From the NCBI GenBank assembly GCA_937961455.1, contig CALGNN010000161.1, forward strand, positions 1-42,524: 42,524 nt of DNA. The letters are read 5' to 3'. The notes beneath the pieces are model-generated. The model saw only the letters and a list, made by a program, of their open reading frames with translations. It made no database searches and was not told where the DNA came from. Both the position numbers and the translations under genes were made by a program. Positions 7,619 to 17,051 of this stretch are shown in pieces; the stretch's first letter is position 1; the number at the start of each line of letters is the position of its first letter. The stretch comes from an uncultured Saprospiraceae bacterium (lineage in GTDB: Bacteria > Bacteroidota > Bacteroidia > Chitinophagales > Saprospiraceae).

Positions 7619-10105
7619 ATGTCTACCAGAATGTTACTATTTCTTGCTGTCTGTTTTTGCTATTTCTCTTGTTCAGATTCTGAACCGGTTCACACTGGTA
7701 AAATGATGATGGAATACCCAGGAGAATATATGTACAATCAAAGAGCGTATCCAAATCAAACCATAGACCCAGAAGCTCGAAAAGAAGCCATTAAAGGATA
7801 CAAAGAAAAACTAAACATTTCGAGATTTGATGGACCATGGATTTCGGATGGACCATTCAATACAGGCGGACGGGTTTCTGATATTGCTAGACATCCTCTG
7901 GATCCCAATAGCTTTTATATTGGAACAGCCAATGGAGGCATTTTTAAAACAACTGATGGTGGAGAAAATTTCAATCCTACTTTCGAAGAAGCAGGTGTTG
8001 CTTCTATTGGAAATATTGGAATTTCTGCTTCCAATCCCAACATTTTATATGTGGGTACTGGTGAAGCCAGCGGCTCGGCAACCTCAGGTGCTTTTTTTGG
8101 AAATGGGATCTACAAATCTGAGGATGCAGGTCTTAGTTGGACTAATGTTGGATTACAAGAGAGTGGACATATTGGTCGAATAGTCGTTGATCCTAATGAT
8201 TCGGATATTGCATATGTAGCAGCCAATGGGACCTTGTATGGAAAAAATAATGAAAGAGGTTTATTCAAAACTTCAGATGGAGGAAGCACTTGGGAGCAAT
8301 TGCTTTTTGTAAGTGATTCTACAGCTTGTATAGATCTTGCCGTAAACCCAGACAATCCAGAAATCATTTATGCAGCTATGTGGGAAAGAACTAGAAGAGC
8401 CTGGGCTAGAGATTATGGAGGAGTCACTTCTGGCTTGCACAGAAGTGCAGACGGCGGACAAACATGGGAACTCATTACGAACGGACTTCCTAACAATGAT
8501 GAAAATACAGGAAGAATAGGAGTCACCATTTCTCAATCAAATCCTAATACAGTCTATGCAGTTTTCACAGAGAATGAAATCACAAATTCATTTGCTGGAG
8601 TGTATAAATCAATTGACAATGGCTTGAGTTGGTTTAGAGTTGACGAAGATCTATCCGATGGGGTGTTTTCCAGCTTTGGTTGGTTTTTTGGAAACTTAAG
8701 AGTTGATCCAACGGATGAAAACTTAGTTTACATCTTGGGACAAAGTATGTATCGTTCTTTTAATGGAGGAATCAATTGGGAACCAGTATTTGGAATGCAC
8801 GTCGATCATCATGCGATGGAATTTTTTGCTGGTAATCCCAATGACATTTTATTTGGAAATGATGGAGGAACCTATCGATCAACTGATGGTGGAAATATTA
8901 ACAGTCATTATGAAAATATTCCCAATACTCAATTTTATCAAATTGAAGTTGATGAACAATTACCCGAAAGAAAATATGGCGGCACCCAAGACAATAACAC
9001 TATAAGAACGCTTACAGGACAAACAGATGACTTTGCGCCAATATTAGGTGGAGATGGTTTTTATGTTCTTGTTAATCCTACAAACTCAGATAATATTTAT
9101 GCTGAGTATCAATGGGGAAATCTTTTTGTTTCCTTCGATGGTGGATATAATATGATACCAGCTACCAATGGTATTGACCCTAACGACAGGACCAATTGGA
9201 ATACGCCAGTAGCAATGTCTCCTGTAGATCCAATAACCTTGTTTTATGGTAGCAATAAATTATACATCTCTGATCAAGCTTATGAATGGACCCCAATTAC
9301 AGATGATTTAACTAAAGGTCAACATCCAAGTGGAAGTATCTCTTATGGAACCATTACTGTAATTGCTCCCTCTTATCAAAACACAGAATCCGTTTATGCT
9401 GGTACTGATGATGGGAATGTTTGGTTTATTAGTGATTTTGGTTCCACCCAAAATTTAATTACGGATGGATTACCTGATAGATATGTCACAGGCATAGCTG
9501 TGCATCCTGAAGATGACGCTGAAGTCTATGTCAGTTTTTCAGGGTACAAGGATTTGGATTACAGTTCTCATATATTTAGATCTATAAATCATGGAGCAGA
9601 TTGGGTTTCGATCCAAGGCGACCTTCCCGATATGCCAATTAATGATATCGTTTTAGACCCACTTGATGAGGGCGTTATTTACATCGCAACTGATTTGGGA
9701 GTTTGGGTGACATCTAATTATGGTAACAATTGGGAAATACTTGGAACTGGAATGCCTCCAGGTATAGTAAATGATTTAAGATTTCATGAGCCTACTAGAC
9801 ATTTGACAGCTGGTACATTTGGAAGATCTATGTATACGATTGATCTTTCCGATTTTGTATCTGATGTAAATGATATTAATAATGCATTTGCAGTTGAAAT
9901 ATATCCCAATCCAAGTTCAGAATTCGTTACCATCAGCGCAGACTTATTAGATGTTACACTAAGTATCTTCGACCTAAATGGTAAATTAATTTTGAAAACA
10001 CAAGCTAATCAAACCATTGACCTTAGCCAATGGAAAAAAGGGAGCTATATCGTTCAAATGAAGGCAGGTGAGGCTCTAGCAGTTAAAAAGTTGTTAGTGC
10101 TATAA
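7619..10105 (+). CDS. Secreted Asp-box (BNR/VPS10-like) beta-propeller protein with T9SS type A sorting domain
   Basis: 828 aa from the ATG at 7619. An upstream GTG at 7592 is in frame but would put nine residues before the signal peptide. The N-terminus MSTRMLLFLAVCFCYFSCSDSEP is a signal peptide ending in SC followed by acidic residues, resembling a Bacteroidota surface-lipoprotein signal. The body has many Asp-box loops of the S/T-x-D-G-G-x-T-W type (for example TSDGGSTWE, SADGGQTWE, SEDAGLSW), spaced as in sortilin/sialidase-like propellers. The last 80 residues are a T9SS C-terminal sorting domain (IYPNPSSEFVTIS, then a terminal KKLLVL). No glycosidase catalytic set is recognisable, so adhesion or binding is as likely as catalysis. 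Confidence 0.88.
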   Translation: MSTRMLLFLAVCFCYFSCSDSEPVHTGKMMMEYPGEYMYNQRAYPNQTIDPEARKEAIKGYKEKLNISRFDGPWISDGPFNTGGRVSDIARHPLDPNSFYIGTANGGIFKTTDGGENFNPTFEEAGVASIGNIGISASNPNILYVGTGEASGSATSGAFFGNGIYKSEDAGLSWTNVGLQESGHIGRIVVDPNDSDIAYVAANGTLYGKNNERGLFKTSDGGSTWEQLLFVSDSTACIDLAVNPDNPEIIYAAMWERTRRAWARDYGGVTSGLHRSADGGQTWELITNGLPNNDENTGRIGVTISQSNPNTVYAVFTENEITNSFAGVYKSIDNGLSWFRVDEDLSDGVFSSFGWFFGNLRVDPTDENLVYILGQSMYRSFNGGINWEPVFGMHVDHHAMEFFAGNPNDILFGNDGGTYRSTDGGNINSHYENIPNTQFYQIEVDEQLPERKYGGTQDNNTIRTLTGQTDDFAPILGGDGFYVLVNPTNSDNIYAEYQWGNLFVSFDGGYNMIPATNGIDPNDRTNWNTPVAMSPVDPITLFYGSNKLYISDQAYEWTPITDDLTKGQHPSGSISYGTITVIAPSYQNTESVYAGTDDGNVWFISDFGSTQNLITDGLPDRYVTGIAVHPEDDAEVYVSFSGYKDLDYSSHIFRSINHGADWVSIQGDLPDMPINDIVLDPLDEGVIYIATDLGVWVTSNYGNNWEILGTGMPPGIVNDLRFHEPTRHLTAGTFGRSMYTIDLSDFVSDVNDINNAFAVEIYPNPSSEFVTISADLLDVTLSIFDLNGKLILKTQANQTIDLSQWKKGSYIVQMKAGEALAVKKLLVL

Positions 10106-10120
10106 GATCGAAAAATCATT

Positions 10121-10157
10121 TATGTAGGCGCTAAATGAAATACGCATTTACGCCATA
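10121..10157 (+). terminator. Stem-loop between the propeller gene and recN
   Basis: GGCG (10127-10130), a bulged C, TAAATG (10132-10137), a seven-base loop, then CATTTA (10145-10150) and CGCC (10151-10154) form a ten-pair stem after the upstream stop. The downstream tract ATAAAAG is poor in T, so it may be a processing or stability stem rather than an intrinsic terminator. Confidence 0.45.
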
Positions 10158-10202
10158 AAAGTCCTAAAAAATTCGTCTATTTGCTATGTATTTTAACAGA
10201 GC

Positions 10203-11867
10203 ATGCTGAATAATCTTTATATAAAAAATTACGCCATAATAAAGGAGATTGATATTCCTTTTGGTCATGGTCTAAATGTAATCACAGGAGAAACTGGGGC
10301 AGGAAAATCCATCATTATGGGTGCTTTGCAATTGATCCTTGGACAGCGAGCAGATACCAAGGTTCTATATGATCCGGATCATAAATGCATTGTAGAAGCA
10401 AGCATCAATATCGCAGACTACAAATTAAAAAAATTCTTCACAGACGAAGATCTTGAATACGATGATGAATTAATTATTAGGAGAGAAATTTCTTCTTCCG
10501 GGAGAAGCAGAGCATTTATCAATGATAGTCCTGTAAACTTAGATGTACTAAAAGAATTAGCTGCTGGACTAATTGATCTCAACAAACAATTTGATAATCT
10601 CGACACTGGAAATCAAGAATTTCAAATTAAAGTACTGAATGCAGTTTCTAGTATTTCAAAAGAATTAGACAAATACCAAAATACCTTTAATACATATAAG
10701 TCCCTTCAAAAAGAATTTAATAGCCTTAAAAGTTATAGCGAAAAACAAGGGATAGAAAGGGACTACATCAAGCATCAGGTTGATGAGTTGGACCTTGCTG
10801 CTTTTCAGGAAGGTGAGGAAGAATCCTTGAGTCAACAAATGGGCTTGCTTTCTAATGCTGAGAATATCAAGTCTGCCTTGAGTAAGGCCAGCTTCATGCT
10901 CCTTGATCAAGAGCCTTCGCTCTTGGATCAATTAAGAGAAATTAGAAATGAAATTTTATCATTAGAAAAATATCATAATGATTTTCTAGGCTATTCTGAA
11001 AAACTAGAGAGTTCATTAATCGATCTTGAAGAGCTTGCGGCAGAGCTAAATAATAAGAATTCAGGAATAGAACTAAATGAATCACAATTAGCTGAAGTTA
11101 CGGAGCGGCATGACAATTTACATAGGTTGTTAAGGAAACATCAAGTCAATGATTTGCCAGCGCTCCTAAGCCTGCATGAAAAACTTTCAACTGAGTTATC
11201 CAAGGTTGAAAACATCGGAGAAAACTTAGAGAAATTACAAAGCCAAATAGCGGCAAGTAAAAACACGCTAATTGAAATCGGTAAAAAAATATCAGCTAAA
11301 AGAAAGAAAAACGCAACACCATTTAAAAAAGAAATTGTCAAGATGTTGCAATTACTTGGGATGGAACATGCAAATTTTGAAGTTGATCTGAAGCATGGCG
11401 TTGAGCCTAATGTCAACGGCACAGATGAAATTGCCTTCTTATTTTCACCTAATAAAGGGAGTGCTCCAAAACCCATTAAAAATATTGCCTCTGGTGGAGA
11501 GATGGCTCGTCTGTCGTTATGCATTAAATCCTTAGTTGCAGAAAATTTAAAATTACCTATTTTAATTTTTGATGAAATTGATACAGGAATAAGTGGTGAT
11601 GTAGCCATGAAAATGGGTAAGATCATTAAAAAACTATCGGCTAAACACCAGGTTTTAATCATCACACATTCACCTCAAATCGCGATTAATGCGTCTCAGC
11701 ATTTCTTTGTTTATAAAACCCTAGAAGCTGAAAGAACTTTAACTCGAATTAAAGAACTAGATCGAGATGAAAAAATTAGAGAGATTGCAACGATGCTAGG
11801 TGGAAGTCCACCAAGTGATGCTGCCATTGCAAATGCGGAAGCACTCTTACAAACAAATGAAAACTAG
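10203..11867 (+). CDS. recN: DNA repair protein RecN
   Basis: SMC-like ATPase for recombinational repair of double-strand breaks, acting on DNA in the cytoplasm. At 554 aa it has the usual length. The N-terminal head half has Walker A GETGAGKS (29-36). The middle (about 150-370) is the coiled-coil arm. The C-terminal head has a signature region around IASGGEMARLSL and Walker B LPILIFDEIDTGISG with Asp457-Glu458, followed by the IITHSPQIA switch. The start gives MLNNLYIKNYAII, the normal RecN N-terminus. It ends 8 bases before fabI, so the two may share a transcript. I see no LexA-type box upstream. Confidence 0.96.
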   Translation: MLNNLYIKNYAIIKEIDIPFGHGLNVITGETGAGKSIIMGALQLILGQRADTKVLYDPDHKCIVEASINIADYKLKKFFTDEDLEYDDELIIRREISSSGRSRAFINDSPVNLDVLKELAAGLIDLNKQFDNLDTGNQEFQIKVLNAVSSISKELDKYQNTFNTYKSLQKEFNSLKSYSEKQGIERDYIKHQVDELDLAAFQEGEEESLSQQMGLLSNAENIKSALSKASFMLLDQEPSLLDQLREIRNEILSLEKYHNDFLGYSEKLESSLIDLEELAAELNNKNSGIELNESQLAEVTERHDNLHRLLRKHQVNDLPALLSLHEKLSTELSKVENIGENLEKLQSQIAASKNTLIEIGKKISAKRKKNATPFKKEIVKMLQLLGMEHANFEVDLKHGVEPNVNGTDEIAFLFSPNKGSAPKPIKNIASGGEMARLSLCIKSLVAENLKLPILIFDEIDTGISGDVAMKMGKIIKKLSAKHQVLIITHSPQIAINASQHFFVYKTLEAERTLTRIKELDRDEKIREIATMLGGSPPSDAAIANAEALLQTNEN

Positions 11868-11875
11868 AAAATAAT

Positions 11876-12682
11876 ATGTCACATAATTTATTAGCAGGAA
11901 AGCAAGGAATCATTTTTGGAGCTCTTGATGAAAAATCTTTAGCTTGGAAAGTAGCTGAACAAGTTCATGCAGAAGGTGGAAAAGTAGTTTTAACAAATGC
12001 TCCCGTTGCTTTACGTTTTGGTGAAATCGATAAGCTTGGAGAAAAAATAAACGCACCCATTATTCCAGCGGATGCCACAAGTGAAGAAGAATTAGAAAAC
12101 TTATTCAATGGTGCAACCGAACATTTTGGTGGCAAAATAGATTTTGTATTGCACTCCATAGGGATGTCAGTCAATGTAAGAAAAAAAAGAGATTATACCA
12201 ATTTGAATTATGAATGGATGAAGAAGACCTTAGATGTCTCTGCCATCTCATTTCACAAGGTGATGCAAACAGCATGGAAGCTTGATGCTTTAAACGATTG
12301 GGCATCAATCGTAGCGCTTACTTATATCGCTGCTCAAAGAGTATTTCCTGACTACAGCGAAATGGCAGAATCTAAAGCACTCTTAGAGTCCTTTGCGAGA
12401 AGTTTTGGTTACCACTTAGCTAAAGCTAAAAAAGTAAGAGTCAATACCATTTCCCAAAGTCCTACTGTAACAACAGCAGGCTCAGGTGTCAAAGGATTTG
12501 GTGACTTCTTTAGTTATGCAGATACCATGTCTCCACTTGGAAATGCTACTGGAGATCAATGCGCTTCTTTTTGTGTAGCGATGTTTAGTGATCTAACGAA
12601 GATGGTTACCATGCAAAATCTCTTTCACGATGGAGGCTTTTCAAGCATGGGAATTAATCCTGAAATCATTGATCCTGGATAA
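11876..12682 (+). CDS. fabI: Enoyl-[acyl-carrier-protein] reductase (NADH) FabI
   Basis: Last reduction of each fatty-acid elongation cycle. It is a 268 aa atypical short-chain dehydrogenase with the FabI-type cofactor loop GKQGIIFGALDEKSLAWKVA near the N-terminus. The catalytic set is Tyr150 (LTYIAAQ) and Tyr160-x6-Lys167 (YSEMAESK). Its substrate-loop region reads ISQSPTVTTAGSGVKGF where enterobacterial FabI has a SAGP-type sequence, and ESK replaces the usual GxAK near the catalytic lysine; I take this as a lineage variant. It follows recN by 8 bases. FabI is the known target of triclosan-type inhibitors, but sensitivity cannot be read from the sequence. Confidence 0.93.
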   Translation: MSHNLLAGKQGIIFGALDEKSLAWKVAEQVHAEGGKVVLTNAPVALRFGEIDKLGEKINAPIIPADATSEEELENLFNGATEHFGGKIDFVLHSIGMSVNVRKKRDYTNLNYEWMKKTLDVSAISFHKVMQTAWKLDALNDWASIVALTYIAAQRVFPDYSEMAESKALLESFARSFGYHLAKAKKVRVNTISQSPTVTTAGSGVKGFGDFFSYADTMSPLGNATGDQCASFCVAMFSDLTKMVTMQNLFHDGGFSSMGINPEIIDPG

Positions 12683-12692
12683 GCATTAAGAC

Positions 12693-12724
12693 CATGCTAT
12701 TGCTTAACTGATAGTATGACTTTT
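12693..12724 (+). terminator. Possible weak terminator after fabI
   Basis: CATGCTAT (12693-12700) pairs with ATAGTATG (12711-12718), with one G-T pair and a ten-base loop, followed shortly by TTTT. It starts 11 bases after the fabI stop. Confidence 0.4.
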
Positions 12725-12821
12725 GATGAACCAAGCATTTAGCATGAAAGTACGCACAAAAAAAAGATGCATAGGTTCGGCCACGAAAAACAATAATGTG
12801 ACGCGCAAACGTTTCTTAAAC

Positions 12822-14750
12822 ATGCATATTAAACAAAGCATTCTTTGTTTGCTGGCTTTTCAGTTTATATTCAGCTTATCCTTGCACGCACAACAAGATG
12901 TATTGCAAGGGACTACTCAAGATACCACAGCTGCAGATACTCGATCCAAAGATGATATCATCAATCAAATCATTGATCCAGATACTGTGACTATGCGGCA
13001 GTTTTTTCAAAACGATATGCATCAAAGTGCATTGTATCAAGTAGACAGTCTTAGTTATAATTTTCGTCAATATGATCTTTCAAGGGAACAAGAATTTTAT
13101 GGAGCACACATTGGTAATTTAAGGTCTGCATATAGAGATCTTTGGTATAAGCCCATTTACGACAAAGGCTATCATTACAAAAATGACGCGCATCGCATTT
13201 ATAAAAAAAGCGCAGAGGACTTAGCTTTTTACCTATTGAATTTACCCTATGCTGACTTTCAATACAATCAAGGAGACGGACAGCAAAACACCGCATTTGA
13301 TACAAAGTTTGGAATGAATATGACCAAACAATTTCAGCTGTCAATTGACTATAGCAAGATTAATCATCAAGGACAATATCGAAATCAACAAAACAATGAT
13401 GTTCATCTATTAATTGGAGGATGGTACCAATCTAAAAACAAATTCTATGATGGCTTTTACACCTATCAGAGTAATAACTTGGGTCACGAACATAATGGTG
13501 GAGTAACCACCGACACCCTTTTCAGCCGTCCAGGCTTTGAGCTGAGAGAAACCATTCCAGTAAAATTTTCATCTGCCCTTTCTTTAGAGAGAGACAAAGC
13601 ATTTTTGATTAATAATATTTTTCATCTTAATGTCAACCCAAAAGATTCTATACCACAAGAAAAGGATTGGATTTTTGACTTAAGGCAACAAATCAAAATT
13701 GGCTCTTATGATTTAAAGTATTTTGACAATGATGTTGACACATTTCAATATTATAAATCATTTGAACTTGATGAAAGAGGTGTAAGACATTTTTATGAAC
13801 ATCAACTTTTTGAGACGGCAGCTTTTTTGGACATAGAGCAATCCAAAAACGACTTTAGCTATCTCTTATCACCTGGAATTCGATTTCAGAGATATTCCAT
13901 CAATCAAGAACCTCTAGACAGTGTGCACGCTCAATCTACTATTGAAGCGACACTTAGACTGAAATATAAAGAGCTCTTTAATTTGAATTCCTCTTTAGAA
14001 TTCGGTCTTTTAAAAGCCACAGGTTATCTCTTGAGTGAAAATGATATCAGCTTTGGTCTTTCTGACAAGTTGCATTTAGATGGTTTTTTAAATTTCTATA
14101 GAAATAATCAAGCGCTGATGAATCAACGCTTATTTATTTCAGGCCAAGAAATGTGGAGCAATAATTTTTCTGACAAGAGTATCCTGAGCTTTGGAGCTGA
14201 TTTAGAAATCCCTTCGCTAAAGCTTCGTGCTGGAATTGCTTTGCATAATTTATTCAATCCCATTTACTACGATGAGTTTGTATTTCCTGCTGTTTTATCG
14301 TCCAACCCTAGCATTCTTCAGTTAAAATTGTCTCATCACGCGAAATTTAAAAATTTCCATTTTACAAACACTGTAGGATTTCAACAGACGGCACAGACAG
14401 AATTGTCACTTCCAAAATTTATAGGTAAACATAGCCTCTACTATCAAAACAATATTTTCAAAAAGAATTTATTAATGCAGACAGGTTTAGACTTGCATCA
14501 TAATGATCGTTTCAACTCATATGCCTACTTCTCGCTCATTGATCAGTTTTACTTCACGAACCAAACTCGGCTCGTCTACTACCCTATCGTTGACGCTTTT
14601 GTAAGTTTTAAAGTGAAAACTTTTAAAGCTTTTGTAAAAGCAGAAAATCTAACAGCGCTACTTACAGAAGAGGTCCCTTATCAAGTACCTGAATATCCAC
14701 AAAATGAGTTTCAGCTAAGAATTGGAATTAGCTGGACGATGTATCAATAA
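12822..14750 (+). CDS. Putative outer-membrane porin (Bacteroidota putative porin family)
   Basis: I place the start at the ATG at 12822 (642 aa), because it begins directly with a signal peptide (MHIKQSILCLLAF to HAQQ). The longer frame from 12723 adds 33 basic residues that do not look like a real N-terminus. The mature protein alternates aromatic and polar residues in short strands throughout, as expected of a large outer-membrane beta-barrel. A conserved-looking N-terminal plug-like part (SALYQVDSLSYNFRQYDLS) precedes the barrel, and it ends with an aromatic-containing strand (ELRIGISWTMYQ-like; actual FQLRIGISWTMYQ). The substrate is unknown. It ends convergently 21 bases from the alpha/beta hydrolase gene. 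Confidence 0.8.
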   Translation: MHIKQSILCLLAFQFIFSLSLHAQQDVLQGTTQDTTAADTRSKDDIINQIIDPDTVTMRQFFQNDMHQSALYQVDSLSYNFRQYDLSREQEFYGAHIGNLRSAYRDLWYKPIYDKGYHYKNDAHRIYKKSAEDLAFYLLNLPYADFQYNQGDGQQNTAFDTKFGMNMTKQFQLSIDYSKINHQGQYRNQQNNDVHLLIGGWYQSKNKFYDGFYTYQSNNLGHEHNGGVTTDTLFSRPGFELRETIPVKFSSALSLERDKAFLINNIFHLNVNPKDSIPQEKDWIFDLRQQIKIGSYDLKYFDNDVDTFQYYKSFELDERGVRHFYEHQLFETAAFLDIEQSKNDFSYLLSPGIRFQRYSINQEPLDSVHAQSTIEATLRLKYKELFNLNSSLEFGLLKATGYLLSENDISFGLSDKLHLDGFLNFYRNNQALMNQRLFISGQEMWSNNFSDKSILSFGADLEIPSLKLRAGIALHNLFNPIYYDEFVFPAVLSSNPSILQLKLSHHAKFKNFHFTNTVGFQQTAQTELSLPKFIGKHSLYYQNNIFKKNLLMQTGLDLHHNDRFNSYAYFSLIDQFYFTNQTRLVYYPIVDAFVSFKVKTFKAFVKAENLTALLTEEVPYQVPEYPQNEFQLRIGISWTMYQ

Positions 14751-14754
14751 AATC

Positions 14755-14769
14755 CAATAATACTTATTG
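14755..14769. terminator. Short bidirectional stem between convergent genes
   Basis: CAATAA (14755-14760), loop TAC, TTATTG (14764-14769). It lies exactly between two convergent stop codons, but the six A/T-rich pairs and lack of a strong T-run make it weak. Confidence 0.3.
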
Positions 14770-14771
14770 AA

Positions 14772-16973
14772 TTAATCACGTCCAAGGCCCAAATTATCAA
14801 TCGCTATTATTCCAAAAGGTGTGGCATCAAATTCAAAGGATATATTTTTTAAAGAAGAGACAGGCAATGTTTGTTCTATGCCAAATGCCTCAAGAGGAAT
14901 TTTAAAATACTCCATCTGAATAACATGCTTTTCTCCGAACATTTCTTTCTCCAAAAAATTCCATTTTGTCAATCGATTTTTAAAAACGGGTGTAAAGACT
15001 TGTAGCTCATTCAACATCACTTTATAGCTATTGGCAGTATGATGATTCCAATGAAATCTTATTGCCAGATGCATCGTATCAGTATCTAACGCTTTGTTTT
15101 TAGATTTTAATTCTTTCAAATCACCTTGCCCCATTTCTAGAAAAAAATAATCAAACGAATCTTGACTTGAGGCTAAAGCATTATCAAAATTGAAGCTAAA
15201 TGAGGGAGCTAATGATTGGAGACTATCAGGACTGGTATCCCAGCCAAGTATCAAACAATTATTTTTTAGGCTTTCTCCATTTTGGGTTTTTAAATTTTCT
15301 TCTCTCCAAACTGCTAAATGCTCCGCTTGCATTGAAGCTGCATGGCTTCCTTGACTGAGATTAATATCTTCTTCAAAATCCTCTAATACAAAATCGGCAG
15401 TTGATCTGAAGTGATTCATATAAGGATATTCTGGAAGCCAGTCTCTTCCATAAGAAGCATTCTTTAAAATTGGGAGGTAGGCTGAATTATCCAATAAGAC
15501 ATATTGGACAAAGGCCATGATATTAACCTTGGCAATTTCCTGTTGTTGCTCAGGGCTCATTAGTGATGCGCGATTCAGTGTCCAAGCCATGGCACCTCCA
15601 AAGTCCTTATCTCCCCAAGTGCTATTAAATTGACCATGATTGGCGCGATCTATATAAACTCCCGCTTTGATGTAATCCTCTTCTCCTGAAAAACTAAGAC
15701 GATGAAAAGGCCTTAGTCCCCAAAAACTACTTTCGTCCGCATCGTATGAACCTTGTAGTGATAAGTAATTGATATCCTTTAAGGAAATCTCTCTGTGGTA
15801 TCGATAGTCAGTCGGGGCAATGGATACTATGCCTTTGATGGCAAAATTAAAATCAAAAGTTTCAAAAGCATCATCAGGGAAGTGTGGAAGGTCATTGAAT
15901 GCAGCGGCAATATTGACTGCCTCTCCTCCTCTGGAGTGCCCTATTAGAGCAATCTTTTCATCATCAATTTTTTGAAATAATTCGTGACCAAGAGTTTTAT
16001 TCCATTCAAGTAATAATTCTATGTGCTTCAAAAGTAACCAAGCCCGAGTTGGCATTTCTTTCCCTCTAAAATCTCCCGACCAATGACCATTAATAAAATT
16101 TTGATCAATAGAAATTCCTATAATCCCATGAGAGGCCAAAAGCTCTGTGAGATAGCTGTAACCATCATCAGAATAATCAATCATATTATGATTGCCGTGA
16201 ACGATTAATACTAATGGAAAAGGACCCTCGCCTTCTGGAAGAGAAATTCGTCCATTTAAGGGAAAGGCTTCCGGTCCGAACTTCCAATAGCGTTCTCGCC
16301 ATTTTTTCTTTTTTCCCTTCCATTCAGGTAAGAGACGTGATGCATCTACGGTCTTTGAAATAATCGTTGTTGCTGAGCCATATTCAGGGCGCCAATGATC
16401 AGTACCAGGGCTGTAGCTTAAAGATTGAATTGGATACTTGCCTGCAACTGCTGGGTTTTGCAAACCACTTTCGGACAAAAGACGGGATTCAATGAGATTG
16501 CTGCTACTCAAGGGTGAGGGATGGTTTTTCCCTTTATGGACTAAAAGAAAAACCATGGAGACCAAACCCATAAATCCCACTAGCGATAATAGTAAAGCTG
16601 CAATGCTTCGATCTTTTTTATATCTAGGTAGCTGATATTGAATCAACCCCAAGAAAAGCATGAATAAAATAACGAAGCCATAATATAAAAGAACGGGAAA
16701 TCTAAAGCCCAGATATCGAGCTAAGGCCGCCAAAGAAAGTATCGTCAGAAAAGCAATAATATGGGAATGGGAAATCCGCTGTACTAATGGAAATAATCTT
16801 TTGAATAGGAATAGAGTGCCGAAGTACAATGGAATACTTATGATCGCCCCAAAGATTGCCATTAACCAATTGGGCAAAGCTGTTTGGGTAAAGTATCCCA
16901 AGAAGGCAAATAAAATTATGGATATGATCCAATAACTTTTAGATAGGGAACTAGCTGGGTTTTCATTTTCCAT
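14772..16973 (-). CDS. Membrane-anchored alpha/beta hydrolase
   Basis: 733 aa. About five hydrophobic segments lie between residues 13 and 145, followed by an alpha/beta-hydrolase domain (about 235-500) and a C-terminal domain rich in beta strands (about 520-733). The nucleophile is Ser347 in the elbow GHSRGG. Asp411 (in SYDADESS) and His446 (in RANHGQF) are good candidates for the rest of the triad, and LIVHGNHN (256-263) is the oxyanion-hole strand. The catalytic domain resembles dienelactone-hydrolase or acetylhydrolase relatives. An envelope ester or lipid substrate is plausible, and the catalytic side is probably periplasmic (inference). It sits 20 bases after a strong terminator, so it likely has its own promoter or depends on read-through. 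Confidence 0.8.
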   Translation of the reverse strand: MENENPASSLSKSYWIISIILFAFLGYFTQTALPNWLMAIFGAIISIPLYFGTLFLFKRLFPLVQRISHSHIIAFLTILSLAALARYLGFRFPVLLYYGFVILFMLFLGLIQYQLPRYKKDRSIAALLLSLVGFMGLVSMVFLLVHKGKNHPSPLSSSNLIESRLLSESGLQNPAVAGKYPIQSLSYSPGTDHWRPEYGSATTIISKTVDASRLLPEWKGKKKKWRERYWKFGPEAFPLNGRISLPEGEGPFPLVLIVHGNHNMIDYSDDGYSYLTELLASHGIIGISIDQNFINGHWSGDFRGKEMPTRAWLLLKHIELLLEWNKTLGHELFQKIDDEKIALIGHSRGGEAVNIAAAFNDLPHFPDDAFETFDFNFAIKGIVSIAPTDYRYHREISLKDINYLSLQGSYDADESSFWGLRPFHRLSFSGEEDYIKAGVYIDRANHGQFNSTWGDKDFGGAMAWTLNRASLMSPEQQQEIAKVNIMAFVQYVLLDNSAYLPILKNASYGRDWLPEYPYMNHFRSTADFVLEDFEEDINLSQGSHAASMQAEHLAVWREENLKTQNGESLKNNCLILGWDTSPDSLQSLAPSFSFNFDNALASSQDSFDYFFLEMGQGDLKELKSKNKALDTDTMHLAIRFHWNHHTANSYKVMLNELQVFTPVFKNRLTKWNFLEKEMFGEKHVIQMEYFKIPLEAFGIEQTLPVSSLKNISFEFDATPFGIIAIDNLGLGRD

Positions 16974-16992
16974 AGTCCCCTTAAGTTAATAA

Positions 16993-17027
16993 ATAAGCGC
17001 TTAAGCATGTTATGCTTAAGCGCTTAT
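16993..17027 (-). terminator. Perfect 16-bp stem terminator after the LOG-family gene
   Basis: Arms ATAAGCGCTTAAGCAT (16993-17008) and its exact complement (17012-17027) flank a three-base loop. On the minus strand the stem is followed by TTTATTAA. It lies 25 bases downstream of the LOG-gene stop and 20 bases before the next start codon. Confidence 0.75.
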
Positions 17028-17051
17028 CTAATATGCTATATTGAAAAATTC

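Noticed and set aside
12723-12821. Basic 33-residue extension of the putative porin
   Set aside because: A complete signal peptide begins at 12822; a lysine/arginine-rich extension before it is not expected for an exported protein.
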